Shown here: piece by piece, positions 18,555 through 30,466 of the stretch | Layout: every line of letters starts with the position of its first letter | Position numbering within the stretch: position 1 is the first letter of the stretch | Made by a program: the position numbers and the translations under genes | NCBI RefSeq assembly: GCF_037392515.1 | Contig: NC_090288.1 | Coordinates: forward strand, 60,993,673 to 61,057,672 | Source of the DNA: Haliotis asinina | Lineage: Eukaryota; Mollusca; Gastropoda; Lepetellida; Haliotidae | Direction of reading: 5' to 3' | DNA: 64,000 nt | Notes under the pieces: model-generated | What the model was told of the DNA's origin: nothing | The model's database searches: none | The model's input: the letters and a program-made list of their open reading frames with translations, nothing else

Positions 18555-19360
18555 GTAGGGTCATCACTTCTCGTACAGCTCATCTCAGGTAGGGTCATAA
18601 TATCCCTTATAGCTCATTTCAGATAGGGTCATTATATCCCTTATAGCTCATCTCAGGTAGGGTCAATATATCCCTTATAGCTCATCTCAGGTAGGGTCAT
18701 TATATCCCTTATAGCTCATTTCAGGTATGGTCATTATATCCCTTATAGCTCATTTCAGGTAGGGTCATTATATCCCTTATAGCTCATTTCAGGTAGGGTC
18801 GTTATATCCCTTATAGCTCATATCAGGTACTATACGTTGTTCACTGGTCACGAGGGGGGCATGGGCGGATGTACCCTCGATGTTTGGTTATGTTCCCTTA
18901 CCACGAACTATCGAATAAGTTGCCATTAGAAGCGGGGCACATTGCAGTGTACTTCGCCTGTAAGCGGGGTACATTGAAAATAACAGAAGAGCGCTCAAAC
19001 AGTCAGAAAACCACATTGATGTAGTGAGGGGAGATAATGATCATTACATTGCTTGTATCTCATCTTAGGTATTGGTTATTTCTTACGCCCCACATCACGT
19101 TGGTGTCATTACATCTCTTACAGCTCATTGCAGGTAGGTGGAATTACATCGTTACAACTCATCTCAGGTTTTGATATCTCTTATAGCTCATCTCAGGTAG
19201 AGGTCATTTATCTGTTACAGCTCATCTGAGGTAGATGTCATTAGATCTCTTACAGCTCATCTGAGGTAGATGTCATTAGATCTCTTACAGCTCATCTCAA
19301 GTAGGGTTCATTAACTGAATCATTAATTTCCCGATCATCTCGGGTAGGGTTATTGCCTGT
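18555..19360 (+). repeat. 34-bp tandem array made of exon-end/splice-donor sequence
   Basis: Eight units (18555-18830) of GTAGGGTCATTATATCCC, then TTATAGCTCATTTCAG, follow the exon directly. Diverged units continue at 19060-19360 after a non-repeat gap. Each unit repeats the last 16-18 bases of the exon and its CAG|GTAGGG donor. Confidence 0.9.
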
Positions 19361-19611
19361 ATAACAGATCATATCAGAGAGAGTAAAACTCGTTATACAA
19401 TCATACCTCTTTTATAAACCTATCTGCGATTTTTTCTACAGTGAAGTAGGTTCCTTCCAGAATCAGGTAGACTTCTGCCGTGACTTTGCATTGTTCATTT
19501 CTAAACCCAGGTTTTAATGTACACGTTTCGCAACCTCACATCAGGTTAATTTGCTACCATTTCATAACCTAGGTTTCGAACTAGTCGTTTTTCAACCTGA
19601 TATGAGGTTTC
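19361..19611. other. Short intergenic or intronic stretch
   Basis: Nothing recognisable apart from decayed array-like words. Confidence 0.4.
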
Positions 19612-19972
19612 GATGTAAAGGATAAAACACAACTCCGAGGTTTTGGTTAGCAAATGTAAAAACCCACTGAGCAGGGAGTTGCCAGTTGCATCCCAATTGA
19701 CACCGTCTGTTCCATCATTTGTAGACTGCTCCATCAGTGTTGTTCTGCTCAGTACGTGTGCACAAACCATTTGCATAAATTGAAAATAATACACATTTAT
19801 GTTTTACATTCATGACGGTTCATAAGTAGAAGAAAACACAGTCCCGAGGTTTTGGTAGCAATGGTAGCAAATGTAAACCCCTGCAGTCGGGAAATTCCTT
19901 TCTCTGCAGGGTTTACATTATTATTATTTTTTTTGCTCCCAAGACCTCGGAGTCGTGTTTTATCCTTTACTT
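19612..19972. mobile_element. Foldback/MITE-like inverted repeat
   Basis: The left motif GTAAAGGATAAAACACAACT, then CCGAGGTTTTGG (19612-19646), and a second left copy (19829-19885) are opposed by a right arm (19905-19972, read as GACCTCGGAGTCGTG, then TTTTATCCTTTAC). AAATGTAAACCC and GGGTTTACATT lie close to the centre around CTGCAG. It looks like a non-autonomous element or a rearranged pair. Confidence 0.6.
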
Positions 19973-20025
19973 ACTGCTAATCTCAGGAAGGGCTCACTTG
20001 AGTTAAGTTTAATTAGCTGTCTTAG

Positions 20026-20112
20026 AGGACATCAGACCGTCTGGTCCAGACTTGATTATTTACAGACCAGTTCGCGTCACACGAATATTGCTGAATGCTG
20101 CGTTAACGCACT
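20026..20112 (-). repeat. SINE-like repeat fragment, inverted
   Basis: The words GTCTGGTCCAGACTTGATTA, TTTACAGACC and AATATTGCTGAATGCTGCGT are the reverse complement of the start of the repeat seen whole at 41608. Confidence 0.6.
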
Positions 20113-20465
20113 CAAACGACATTTGCTATAATGTTTACTTGTTAAACGATACCATTTAGTCTTAAAATATAATCGACAAAACCTTATCAACAAAAACGAA
20201 ACATGTGCTCTTGCTCGATAAAAACAGTCGTCATGCGACAACTTGTGCGAGATCAGAGGAACGAAACCTTGGCACGATTGCAAGTTGGCCAGGCTGCATG
20301 GAAGATCATTTATATATTCAGGTTAGGATAATCTACCAACTGCAGGAGCGGCATCAGGCCACTAGGAGCATCTGACCAGTGGACCAGTGGTCGAAATTTG
20401 TGTTATCAACAATGGAGAATGGTGCCTTTTCTGGTGAAATCGCATTTATGTTTCGACAGCCGATG

Positions 20466-20476
20466 GCAGAGAGAGA

Positions 20477-20508
<32 letters not shown>

Positions 20509-20572
20509 CAGAGACAGAGAGAGAGAGAGACAGAGAGAGACAGAGAGAGAGACAGAGAGAGAGAGAGAGAGT
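20466..20572 (+). repeat. (GA)n/(GAGAGAC)n microsatellite
   Basis: Uninterrupted GA and GAGAGACA units. Frames through it on both strands (Arg/Glu or Leu/Ser repeats) are artefacts. Confidence 0.95.
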
Positions 20573-21589
20573 ATGATTTTTCCAATGAGTGTACTGTTGC
20601 AAGAGACTCGTCTCTTCTAAACATTGTGATATGGGGTGCACTTGGTCTGAACCAGAGAACTGATCCCTTAGTGTTCTAAAATCTCGTTCCAAGACGAGGA
20701 AATGGTGTGACAAGTCCAGATGACTCCACGTTGTACTGACTTTGAGGTACCCTAATGGTACCATTTTAGGTGATATTGAGTGAACTCTAAATGCGATTCC
20801 CGAAAATTTGTTAACCATAAGTTTTAGAAGAACTGTTTTCTGTTTTGGCTGTTAATTAGAACCAGTTGAAGTGTATACTTTAAGAAATTTCTGTCGGTGT
20901 GGCGTTTCTTTTGCGGGTAAGCCGCAATAAAGTGTCTGCAAGAGTTGCATGATCTCCAGGGAGTTGAAATTGTTAACACTCTGTGCCGCTGAGACTGATA
21001 GCCAATGGAGGGAATAATACTAGTGTCTTGAGCATGTATGGATATAAATATAGTTTGTCGGATATATAAATATCCTGCAATGATGAAAAAGACGTGCAAC
21101 CGTTTACATCACAGTGAGCTGTCCTGTTTATTCTAACATCGGCGTCGCTCATATTCCAGTTCCAGTTCCATGTATTCTTCTCTTATTCATGAAGACCGGC
21201 TCCCACCATTGTATCCCACGTTGTTTTAGGTGAGACGCAACTGAAAGATCTTAACACACGTAACAACATTCAACTTTCTCCGATTGAGAACCATCCAGGT
21301 CAAGAATTGGTAAATCCGATCACCTGACTATATTTTTAGTAAACTATCAGACTCAAAAGTGATCACGCACTTCAGTTTGTTATGTTCGTACTTTGTTGTA
21401 AACATTTCGACTAAATTATATACACATTTAAGCAGTTCCTTAAAATGTAGTTTACTCTATCCGCATACGCCAGGCATATGAATAAGACATACAAAGCGAG
21501 CTGTCATGTTTACAATTCCAGTTCCAGCTCTGTTTAACCTACTCTTATTCATGTAGACAGTTACAACTATTGCTCTGCAACTAGTTTCG
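20573..21589. other. No gene seen
   Basis: AT-rich unique-looking DNA without splice-linked coding segments that I can recognise. Confidence 0.4.
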
Positions 21590-21800
21590 ACCCGTGAAGG
21601 TCTGGGGTAGAAGAGACCTTCAGCAACCCATGCTTGCCATGAAAGGCGACTATGCTTGACGTAAGAGGCGACTAACGGGATCAGGTGGTTTCCAGTTACG
21701 CACATCGATCCTCATGCTGTTGATTACTGGATTGTCTGGTCCACATTCGATTATTTACAGACCACCGCCATATATCTGGAACATTGCTGAGTGCATTGTT
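21590..21800 (-). repeat. SINE-like repeat, inverted
   Basis: It contains CCCGTGAAGGTCTGGGGTAG, ACCCATGCTTGCCATGAAAG, GGATTGTCTGGTCCA and CACCGCCATATATCTGGAAC in the order expected for the reverse complement of the 41608-41885 copy. Confidence 0.75.
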
Positions 21801-21954
21801 AAACTAAAAAATTCCGAAAGCCGAATTGAAGAAAACTCAAACGTGATTTTCAAATATGGAAAGCTGCAGTTTAGTTGTTTATGCTTTTAAGGAACCCAGG
21901 TTCACCAGGAGCACCTAGTACATTAGAAGGAGTGAGATAATGTAAACTAGCTCT

Positions 21955-22480
21955 GTTCGACAGAATTTCGAATCTGAAAAAAATACATTCAGATTCGGGA
22001 TTCGAATCACTTCGGTCTACTTAGCTGGCTGCGCACGCAAGCACCTCCTACCTACCTACTTATATACACACATGCATGCATGCATGCATGCATGCACGCA
22101 CGCACATACATACATACATACATGTGTGAGAGACAAGAGGATCTGCACCTGTAAGAAACATAACAACATCAGCTCAATTCAAACTGTATATGGTTAAAAG
22201 TTAACACATTATTTTGTAACCCGAATTAGGTATATTTTCATATAGTTTCTTGTTTCATTTCGCTAACACAATTAAATGTTCGGTGATTCCATTGGCCAAA
22301 TTTTAAAAAGTATTTTACTCTCTTCACCGACGGCATTTTATGGATGCTTCAAAGTGTTATAACTTTCTCAGCGACAAGCACTTTTGATATGTTTCCTGCA
22401 GACGGGAATATATATATGTCTATTGTTTCGTCACATAAACTTGCCCAGTCACCAACTACAGATTATATATATACGTAAGC
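21955..22480 (-). repeat. Inverted copy of 29549-29915 with one unit of the 97-bp array
   Basis: The stretch from AAGAGGATCTGCACCTGTAA (22137) to GCTTCAAAGTGTTATAACTT (about 22368) is the reverse complement of 29555-29810. A (CATG)n tract lies outside it in both arms. Inside, a single diverged unit follows (about 22395-22470: GTCTATTGTTTCGTCACATA, ACTACAGATTATATATA) of the type repeated about 20 times at 27.6-29.5 kb. Confidence 0.8.
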
Positions 22481-23523
22481 CTATGAATTCCTGAATCTAA
22501 ATTCTTGGAGGAATATAAAACCACAATGCCAACACAATTTTCTACGTCATCACAAAGTTGTCACGTGAGATTAGACAAATATGGACCACAACAGACCTTG
22601 ACCTTTCAGATGGTAGTCAAGCGGATTCGTATAGAGCAATGGTTTGGGTGAAACACGTCTACCGAAATCTCTAGTTTTCCAAAATTGTGGTCAGAAAAAA
22701 CGTGGCATTTCAGGACCAATTCGCTGATGGGTAAACAGATAAAACTTAAGTATACCATTTGTGTTTCATAACTTATGTCCAGGCAGTGCAGGACTGAAAC
22801 TATAAAACCCATGCAACTTCACTCTGGTCAACTCTATTTTCATGACTTACGATTATATACCGTGTAATGAGTAAAAGCAATTCAAATATTATACAAATGA
22901 TATTCACAAGGGTAATGGTGTATCCACAAAGAAAATGGTTACACCGAATTAAACATTAATTACCATTGTACTTAAGAAAACTGGAAGAAATCTTCGAATC
23001 ATACTTTAGTCTCCCATACTATGTTAAGACATTTAAAAGACACCATTATCACAAGAGCAGACATATATCTCCGAATACGAACCTTCAACGTTCTAACCAG
23101 TAAGCACGTGAATTAAGTTCTGTTGTTTTTATTGTTTGTGACTATTGTAATGTGATGCCATGTGACGTCTTGATCGAAGTTTATTGAACACCAGTCGAAA
23201 TGACCCGGCCCCGTACCACACAGCGATGTAAGGCTTTTAAAGGTTTACCACAGTCATAGTTCTCTGGTCATTTTGTGGACCTACGCCTTAGAAAACAGTA
23301 TTTTTCATAACAATATAATCACAATGTGTAGCACAGGCAGAAGCTTCATGTGACTGCCAATCACAGAATAACCTCCTTGTCAATTTCATTTTTGAAAAGA
23401 TTCCTAACACAGGTGACCAATTTACATTGGACGACAAGCCCGTAATTAATTGTCAATAGTCGGACATATCTTTGATACTATTACCACCAGACACCTGGTG
23501 TTCTGTACGTATTAGAGCCTGGT
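22481..23523. other. No gene seen
   Basis: AT-rich DNA between the inverted-repeat arm and the last exon of the damaged secreted-protein gene. No recognisable coding or repeat signal. Confidence 0.4.
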
Positions 23524-23784
23524 TCATCCCACGACTGTGCTGGCAACTACTGGAACAGCTGTACTGACAACGATGGTGCCGACAGTAGATTTTATCATCG
23601 CAGCCTCCATTTCCAGATGCTGGAATACGGCAAACACGACATTAACTTTAATGAAACCTAAAAGCTCTATTTGAGCACGCCGTTCTAGGGTTCTTTGGGC
23701 AATGTTCGAGGTTGCACTCAGATAATTTTACGTTCCAAGTAGCATGAGTACGATACTCTGTCTGACTGAATTGTTGGAGGAAGG

Positions 23785-23860
23785 AAGTGAGTTAGTGAGT
23801 GAGTGAGTTAATATTTAACGTCACGTCGGCAAGATTGCAGCCATATCGTGACGAGGACAT
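23785..23860 (+). repeat. SINE 3'-like fragment
   Basis: GTGAGTGAGTGAGTTAATAT, then GTCACGTCGGCAAGATTGC, resembles the GAGTGAGTT...TTTACGCCG end of the local SINEs, in diverged form. Confidence 0.4.
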
Positions 23861-25049
23861 ACGTGACATAAAAAAGAATATATATGCATACTATGAAGAA
23901 CCTGTCGACGAAGGACTGTAAAACCACTAGACTATCACAATTAGTTTTTAAAACTAGCGTGGAAACTTAAAAACTAATATATCACAATTTGGAGGAAGGA
24001 CGTGTCTATTATAATGTAACAAATAATGCATGAATGTTAGGATTGTCTTTGGTTTGTTAGTGTCGATCACCTTACCCTAATGATCAGCTGATCAAAGCCG
24101 TGAACTTCATTGTCCTCAATTTCTGCAAAAAGAAATAAAAATACAGCCAACGACAGTTTCCTTCAATGCACTCAATGACTGGGAAGCAGGTTCCCTACTG
24201 ACGGATGTAGATTTCAGAACGCATCACAGTAACGAGCTACAGGAGGATATTTCAAAGAGTGCTGCAGAGTAGAGCAGCTGGAGAATATCCTGGGAAACAG
24301 TATACGGAAATGCTATACATAAGCAAGAGGAGATTCTGGATTTCTCTTCTCTTGACAGATGATGGAAGGTTGGGGCAAGAAGTAGAGAAGTTGTAATACT
24401 CTGGAAAAGACCAAACCCTTTCCAAACCCCACCCCACCCATAGTCGTTTGAAAACACTTCTCAAACCAGAGTTGAAAATATGTTTCCAGCTATATTAAGG
24501 GCATGTGTTTATGGGTCATATTATTTGGTGGTGGATTATATTGGGAAATGCCCTCTACATTTCATAAAACAAAAACGTCTTGAAAGCTGTGATGAAGACT
24601 TGCATGTTGTAATCCTCCTGAAATCTGATGAAGTGTAGCCTCTGCTGGAATCTTGTAATATCGGTGGACTCTTGTATTAGGATTTCCGATTAAATGGAAA
24701 CATCTCGGCAGTCATAAATCTTGGATTTTACTCCTGATGAACGTTTAGCAACTTTCCTAACATTTGCTCTTAATGAAAACGTTATCCCATGTTTCTCCCA
24801 GGAAAAAAACCCAAAAATGACACAGGATATTCCTGTCCAGTATTTGTGTATTTGTGGATTATGTACATACGTGACATGAGGTCAAAAACGGCTGCGCAGC
24901 CCTTCTGGTCGATGTACTGAGTGAGGATATTGTGTTCAGCAGCGTACAGGATCTCCAAGAACACCTGCATGTCTGCTTGAGATAGATCATCCTCACCCTT
25001 GTGTGAAAGGTGAAGTTCTCACAAACTGGTCGGAGCCACTCTGTCGCTT

Positions 25050-26427
25050 CTGAGTAAAAATATCACGCATCTGTTGGTTTTACACACTGGTATAGCATTC
25101 CCAGAAAATATTGAGAAACTTCAGTTGGCAAATATCTAATACATAAACATAAACTAAAGAAGTCTTTTTTTGTGAAAGAATATGTTGAGATAGGATTCTC
25201 TTGCGGTCTTCGTGTCTTTTCAGTACTTTGTAACACCTACTTGCCCTGCAATACATGACTGAATGTACCTAGGTACACTACCGATCAAAGTTTGCTGGAA
25301 AACGTGGAACAGCGTATCCCAACATTCGACCACTTCTTCCTTCATATCCTCAATATTACTAAGGCCCATTTGGTTTATTCTAACGTCAACATTTTGTTCC
25401 TTCGTCAATTTACAGTGGAACCATACAACGGCGTCCCTCCCCGTGATGATATCGAACTGCACATGCGAAATTTCGGGGTTGTCTTTGGCGTTGGTATAGA
25501 TAAATGTTTTGCTTCACAAATCAATACATGTGCTGCGAGAGACATAGTCGCTTCACCTTTGTCCATTATTGCCGCCATAGCAAAACGTGTCCTCACAGCT
25601 CCAGGTCCCACTTGTATACTTACAACACACTTAAGTCTGGTACAACACACTAAAGTCTGGTACAACACACTAAAGTCTGATACAACACACTAAAGTCTGG
25701 TACAACACACTAAAGTTGGGTAAAAACATAAATGACTACTGTGTGAGTACAATCCAGCAGTAATGCACTGTATTGTATCATGTAATTATAAACAACCAAA
25801 ACCATTCCATAATATATATTTATATAGCCCTGAGTTCTAGCTCGCCTGCACAGAAGCACATTGTTTTTCCTTCGCATCAGAGGCACTTCTTATGATCTCT
25901 ACTGACAGTAGAATCCACTGTACCGTGATAGACGAGGAATGACAGGACGAATCACACCAGTTCGATATTCATCTTTCTTTCACGTTGCTGATTTGTATTT
26001 ATCTATCAAACAGGAATAGCTGTTTATAGAGATATGATTCTATCAAGTACATTAACCACTTAATCCCTGTCTCAGAGATGAACCCTTTATGAAGTTAATT
26101 GCTGATTGTTTACAGAAAATAATGTCAGATGGATTCTGAAAAACCCCACCGTAACATTACTGGAATATTGCTAACGCGTGGTAAAGCTAAATCCGCTCGC
26201 CCAATATGTTGGATAAGAATTTCTACCAGGATTTTATAGGTAGAAAAGGGTTTGCCAAGGCGTTTAACACACGTTTTAGGAATAATGATGACCTGATGTA
26301 GTGCAATAACAGTCCTAAAACTATTATGTTCCACTGATTTACAAATCTGAACTAAAAACAGAGAAAGTTAGTGAGAGCACATCATCCGTTTTTCTACATA
26401 GATCTAAAGATAAAGTTGATTGGTTGT
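25050..26427. other. Intronic stretch of gene A, no exon recognised
   Basis: Frames on both strands span 25220-25690 (for example plus-strand MLENVEQRIPTFDHFFLHIL), but they match nothing I know and neither fits the gene A exon phases. A GC-richer core at 25290-25610 is unexplained. Confidence 0.35.
25622..25715 (+). repeat. 20-bp tandem repeat, about 5 copies
   Basis: TCTGGTACAACACACTAAAG is repeated head to tail with one or two changes. Confidence 0.9.
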
Positions 26428-26640
26428 TGTTTACCGCTGCTATATTCCAGATATAAATAACCGAGTCTGGACCAGACAATCCAGTGATCATCATTATGAC
26501 ATGTATTATGAGGGATGCGATGACATGTGTCAATCAAGGTAACAAGCGTGACCACTCGATCCTGTTAGTCGCCTCTTACGACAAGCGTGGGTTGTTGATG
26601 GTCGATTCTAACCCGGATCTTCAAGGGTTCATAACGATTG
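26428..26640 (+). repeat. SINE-like repeat, truncated
   Basis: TGCTATATTCCAGATATAAA, GAGTCTGGACCAGACAATCC, CGATCCTGTTAGTCGCCTCT and TACGACAAGCGTGGGTTG occur in the same order as in the 41608 copy. Confidence 0.7.
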
Positions 26641-27404
26641 TCAGAATATTATCCTCACGAATGTTTACTATATCCTATTTATACTCTATCCTGCAAATAT
26701 TCTACAAGTGTCTGCAGTATGTGTGGTAAACTCAAGCATGCTCTTTCTGCCAAAATATCCCCATGGGCGTCACACGACCTTTGCTAAATGTCAGGCTTAC
26801 ATCGTTCGAGAACTGGATAAAGCGTTCGAACAAGTTTATAGTAGACACGAGAGCAGGTCTAAACCTAGCGCATCAGTGACGAAAGGATGCAAATTCTGTT
26901 TTAAACCATATACTCTTTCTGGGACAAACAATTATACGCATTCCATGGCGAACACCTGTTACCATCACAATTTAATCGTGATTTACGGACAGTTCCTCAG
27001 GATAGCGTTGATATCGTAAAGTCGAGCTTTCTTAACATTTTGGAAAATAAATTTGTTGCTTCTTGTCCTTAATTTACCTTCCAGTTACTGACCGAGTGAT
27101 TGTAGGTCGTCAGCCTCTTAAGAATTAGTAAACCCTTGAGGTCAGATGAGATGATCCATCAATGTAATTCGAACAAAAAGTGTTTATAATCATTAGAACT
27201 ATGGTTGTCACAAATCTACTTACACCGAATATGCTTCCTCCCATCAGGTATCAGTTTTAGAATCGGTATTAATATTTGTAGCAGCAGTAGTGGTAGTTGT
27301 AGTTGTAGCAGCGGCAGCAGTAGTATTAGTAACAGTCGCACGTAAATACACATATTTGAAGGTGTTGTGTTGTTACGGTTCCATAGGTCTTGTGTTGTTA
27401 CGGT
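26641..27404. other. Intronic stretch, no exon recognised
   Basis: A 103-codon plus-strand frame (26708-27019) is open but has no recognised domain. A (GTAGCA)n-like tract lies at 27280-27345. Confidence 0.35.
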
Positions 27405-27595
27405 TCAGCAAGGTAGCCTTCAAAGTGGGGAATGTAGATATATAAAAAATAACGTAACATATCAAACGTAAAAAATGACACGTGTTAATCTCAGACACTG
27501 TTTGTAAGAACAATACATGAATCCATCTGATAGGCTTTCGAATAATTAACCTCAGAGTACGCATCGTCATGATCCGACTTGAATTCTATCGGCTG

Positions 27596-29548
27596 TGGTA
27601 ACTGTAACACCTATATGTGATCTGTAGTCGGTTATTGGACATGTTTATGTGGGGACAAAAGACATATATATATATATATTATTCAATCTGCAGGTAACTG
27701 TAACACCTATATGTGATCTGTAGTCGGTTATTGGACATGTTTATGTGAGGAAACAAAAGACATATATATATATATTATTCAATCTGCAGGTAACTGTAAC
27801 ACCTATATGTGATCTGTAGTCGGTTATTGGACATGTTTATGTGAGGAAACAAAAGACATATATATATATATTATTCAATCTGCAGGTAACTGTAACACCT
27901 ATATGTGATCTGTAGTCGGTTATTGGACATGTTTATGTGAGGAAACAAAAGACATATATATATATTATTCAATCTGCAGGTAACTGTAACACCTATATGT
28001 GATCTGTAGTCGGTTATTGGACATGTTTATGTGAGGAAACAAAAGACATATATATATATATATATTATTCAATCTGCAGGTAACTGTAACACCTATATGT
28101 GATCTGTAGTCGGTTATTGGACATGTTTATGTGAGGAAACAAAAGACATATATATATATTATTCAATCTGCAGGTAACTGTAACACCTATATGTGATCTG
28201 TAGTCGGTTATTGGACATGTTTATGTGAGGAAACAAAAGACATATATATATATATATATATTATTCAATCTGCAGGTAACTGTAACACCTATATGTGATC
28301 TGTAGTCGGTTATTGGACATGTTTATGTGAGGAAACAAAAGACATATATATATATATTATTCAATCTGCAGGTAACTGTAACACCTATATATGATCTGTA
28401 GTCGGTTATTGGACATGTTTATGTGAGGAAACAAAAGACATATATACATATATATATATTATTCAATCTGCAGGTAACTGTAACACCTATATGTGATCTG
28501 TAGTCGGTTATTGGACATGTTTATGTGAGGAAACAAAAGACATATATATATATTATTCAATCTGCAGGTAACTGTAACACCTATATGTGATCTGTAGTCG
28601 GTTATTGGACATGTTTATGTGAGGAAACAAAAGACATATATATATATATTATTCAATCTGCAGGTAACTGTAACACCTATATGTGATCTGTAGTCGGTTA
28701 TTGGACATGTTTATGTGAGGAAACAAAAGACATATATATATATATATATATATATTATTCAATCTGCAGGTAACTGTAACACCTATATGTGATCTGTAGT
28801 CGGTTATTGGACATGTTTATGTGAGGAAACAAAAGACATATATATATATATTATTCAATCTGCAGGTAACTGTAACACCTATATGTGATCTGTAGTCGGT
28901 TATTGGACATGTTTATGTGAGGAAACAAAAGACATATATATATATATATTATTCAATCTGCAGGTAACTGTAACACCTTTATGTGATCTGTAGTCGGTTA
29001 TTGGACATGTTTATGTGAGGAAACAAAAGACATATATATATATATTATTCAATCTGCAGGTAACTGTAACACCTATATGTGATCTGTAGTCGGTTATTGG
29101 ACATGTTTATGTGAGGAAACAAAAGACATATATATATATATTATTCAATCTGCAGGTAACTGTAACACCTATATGTGATCTGTAGTCGGTTATTGGACAT
29201 GTTTATGTGAGGAAACAAAAGACATATATATATATTATTCAATCTGCAGGTAACTGTAACACCTATATGTGATCTGTAGTCGGTTATTGGACATGTTTAT
29301 GTGAGGAAACAAAAGACATATATATATATATATTATTCAATCTGCAGGTAACTGTAACACCTATATGTGATCTGTAGTCGGTTATTGGACATGTTTATGT
29401 GAGGAAACAAAAGACATATATATATATATATTATTCAATCTGCAGGTAACTGTAACACCTATATATGATCTGTAGTCGGTTATTGGACATGTTTATGTGA
29501 GGAAACAAAAGACATATATATATATATATTATTCAATCTGCAGGTAAC
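27596..29548 (+). repeat. About 97-bp satellite-like array, about 20 copies
   Basis: The unit contains TAACTGTAACACCTATATGT, GATCTGTAGTCGGTTATTGG, ACATGTTTATGTGAGGAAAC, AAAAGACA, a (TA)n tract of 8-24 bases and TTATTCAATCTGCAGG. Units are almost identical apart from (TA)n length and a few substitutions (for example ATATATGATC near 28388 and 29462, CCTTTATG near 28977). It lies in intron 1 of gene A. Confidence 0.97.
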
Positions 29549-29915
29549 GTACCAAAAGTAGCGAAAGTTATAGCACTTTGAAGCATCCATAAAATGCCGT
29601 CGGTGCAGAGAGTAAACTACTTTTAAAATGTTTGGCCAATGGAATCACCGAACATTTAATTGTGTTAGCGAAATGAAACAAGAAAATATATGAAAATATA
29701 CCTAATTCGGGTTACAAAATGATGTGTTAACCTTTGACCATATACAGTTTGAATTGAGCTGATGTTGTTGTTATGTTTGTTACAGGTGCAGATCCTCTTG
29801 TTGTCACTGACACGAAACAACATTTAGGATTTGGGAATCGTTATTGGGAATTCGAATCCCGAATCTAAATATCTTTGTTCAGATTCTGGATTCAGCATTC
29901 TGTAGTATGTGTGTG
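29549..29915 (+). repeat. Inverted-repeat arm pairing with 21955-22390
   Basis: AGTTATAGCACTTTGAAGCA to GTGCAGATCCTCTTGTTG matches the reverse complement of 22137-22390 over about 250 bases with few changes, then continues into GAATCCCGAATC words present in the other arm. Confidence 0.85.
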
Positions 29916-29925
29916 TGTTCGTGCG

Positions 29926-30075
29926 TATGTATGTATGTATGTATGTATGTATGTATGTATGTATGCATGCATGCATGCATGCATGCATGCATGCATGCAT
30001 GCATGCATGTATGTATGTATGTATGTATGTATGTATGTATGTATGTATGTATGTATGTATGTATGTATGTATGTG
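29926..30075 (+). repeat. (GTAT)n/(GCAT)n microsatellite
   Basis: GTAT repeats flank a GCAT core. The long Met/Tyr/Val/Cys frames through it are artefacts. Confidence 0.95.
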
Positions 30076-30466
30076 TATGCGGGTGTGCGTTTGCGTGTGC
30101 GTGTACGAGGTTTCTATATAAATCGAAACGTATGACTGTTTGATTTGATGGTGACAATTTGTCTAAACCTGCAGGCGAATATTCATGAATACAAACATAG
30201 ACATACGATCAATGAGATGGATAATCTTGTCAAAGGTCTGGGCTTTGGTTAAAGCTGTAAGAGCAGCGGTGCCCTGTTCGGCAGCCATGATGGGTTCCCT
30301 GAAGAGTTTTTCAGTTGGGACCATATTGAAGAACTCATGACTCTTCTCTATTTCCTTCAGGTAGTCAGCGAACTTTGAAGGATCGGTGTGGTCGTGATTG
30401 TGATCGTGATCGTCGGCCATGACAGTCGTCACTGCCACCAGAACAACAATTAGAAACTTCATTGTC

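Larger units (their letters stand above)
9241..18560 (+). repeat. Segmental duplication, copy 1 (partner 56917-62285)
   Basis: Blocks that align by eye in the same order and orientation are: 9241-9505 with 56917-57178; 9700-9830 with 57590-57725; 11320-12660 with 57820-59115; 13440-13690 with 59125-59355; 16555-17120 with 59385-60000; 17900-18560 with 61690-62285. This copy is longer because of the 859-bp tandem duplication, the expanded arrays, and a stretch from about 13686 to 16370 that is absent from the partner and contains the TTAA-flanked element. Confidence 0.9.
23524..30466 (-). pseudogene. Damaged paralogue of the six-exon secreted-protein gene (gene A)
   Basis: Exon 1 (30466-30207; acceptor CCTACAG, ATG 30462, donor C|GTATGT, phase 1) encodes a signal peptide (MKFLIVVLVAVTTVMA), a His/Asp-rich start (DDHDHNHDH) and the AAEQG...IIHLID helix. 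Of exon 2 only IPHFEGYL coding remains (27433-27405), without acceptor or donor. Exon 3 was not found. Exon 4 (25049-24871) keeps both splice sites but is 8 bp shorter than in gene B and shifts frame. Exon 5 (24122-24076, 47 bp) and terminal exon 6 (23619-23524, ending VVASTVVG-stop) are intact. The damage suggests a pseudogene; an unusual splice form is less likely. The 97-bp array sits in its first intron. Confidence 0.72.

Noticed and set aside
20379..20818. Glu/Arg and Leu/Ser repeat frames
   Set aside because: Artefacts of the GA microsatellite.
26708..27019. A 103-codon plus-strand gene
   Set aside because: No recognised domain, splice or promoter support, and it lies antisense within gene A.
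27596..29548. CRISPR-like regular array
   Set aside because: Units of about 97 bp are repeated whole; the only variable part is a (TA)n tract, not unique spacers, and the DNA is eukaryotic.
29844..30157. Met/Tyr/Val/Cys or His/Thr-repeat proteins on both strands
   Set aside because: Pure translation of the GTAT/GCAT microsatellite.
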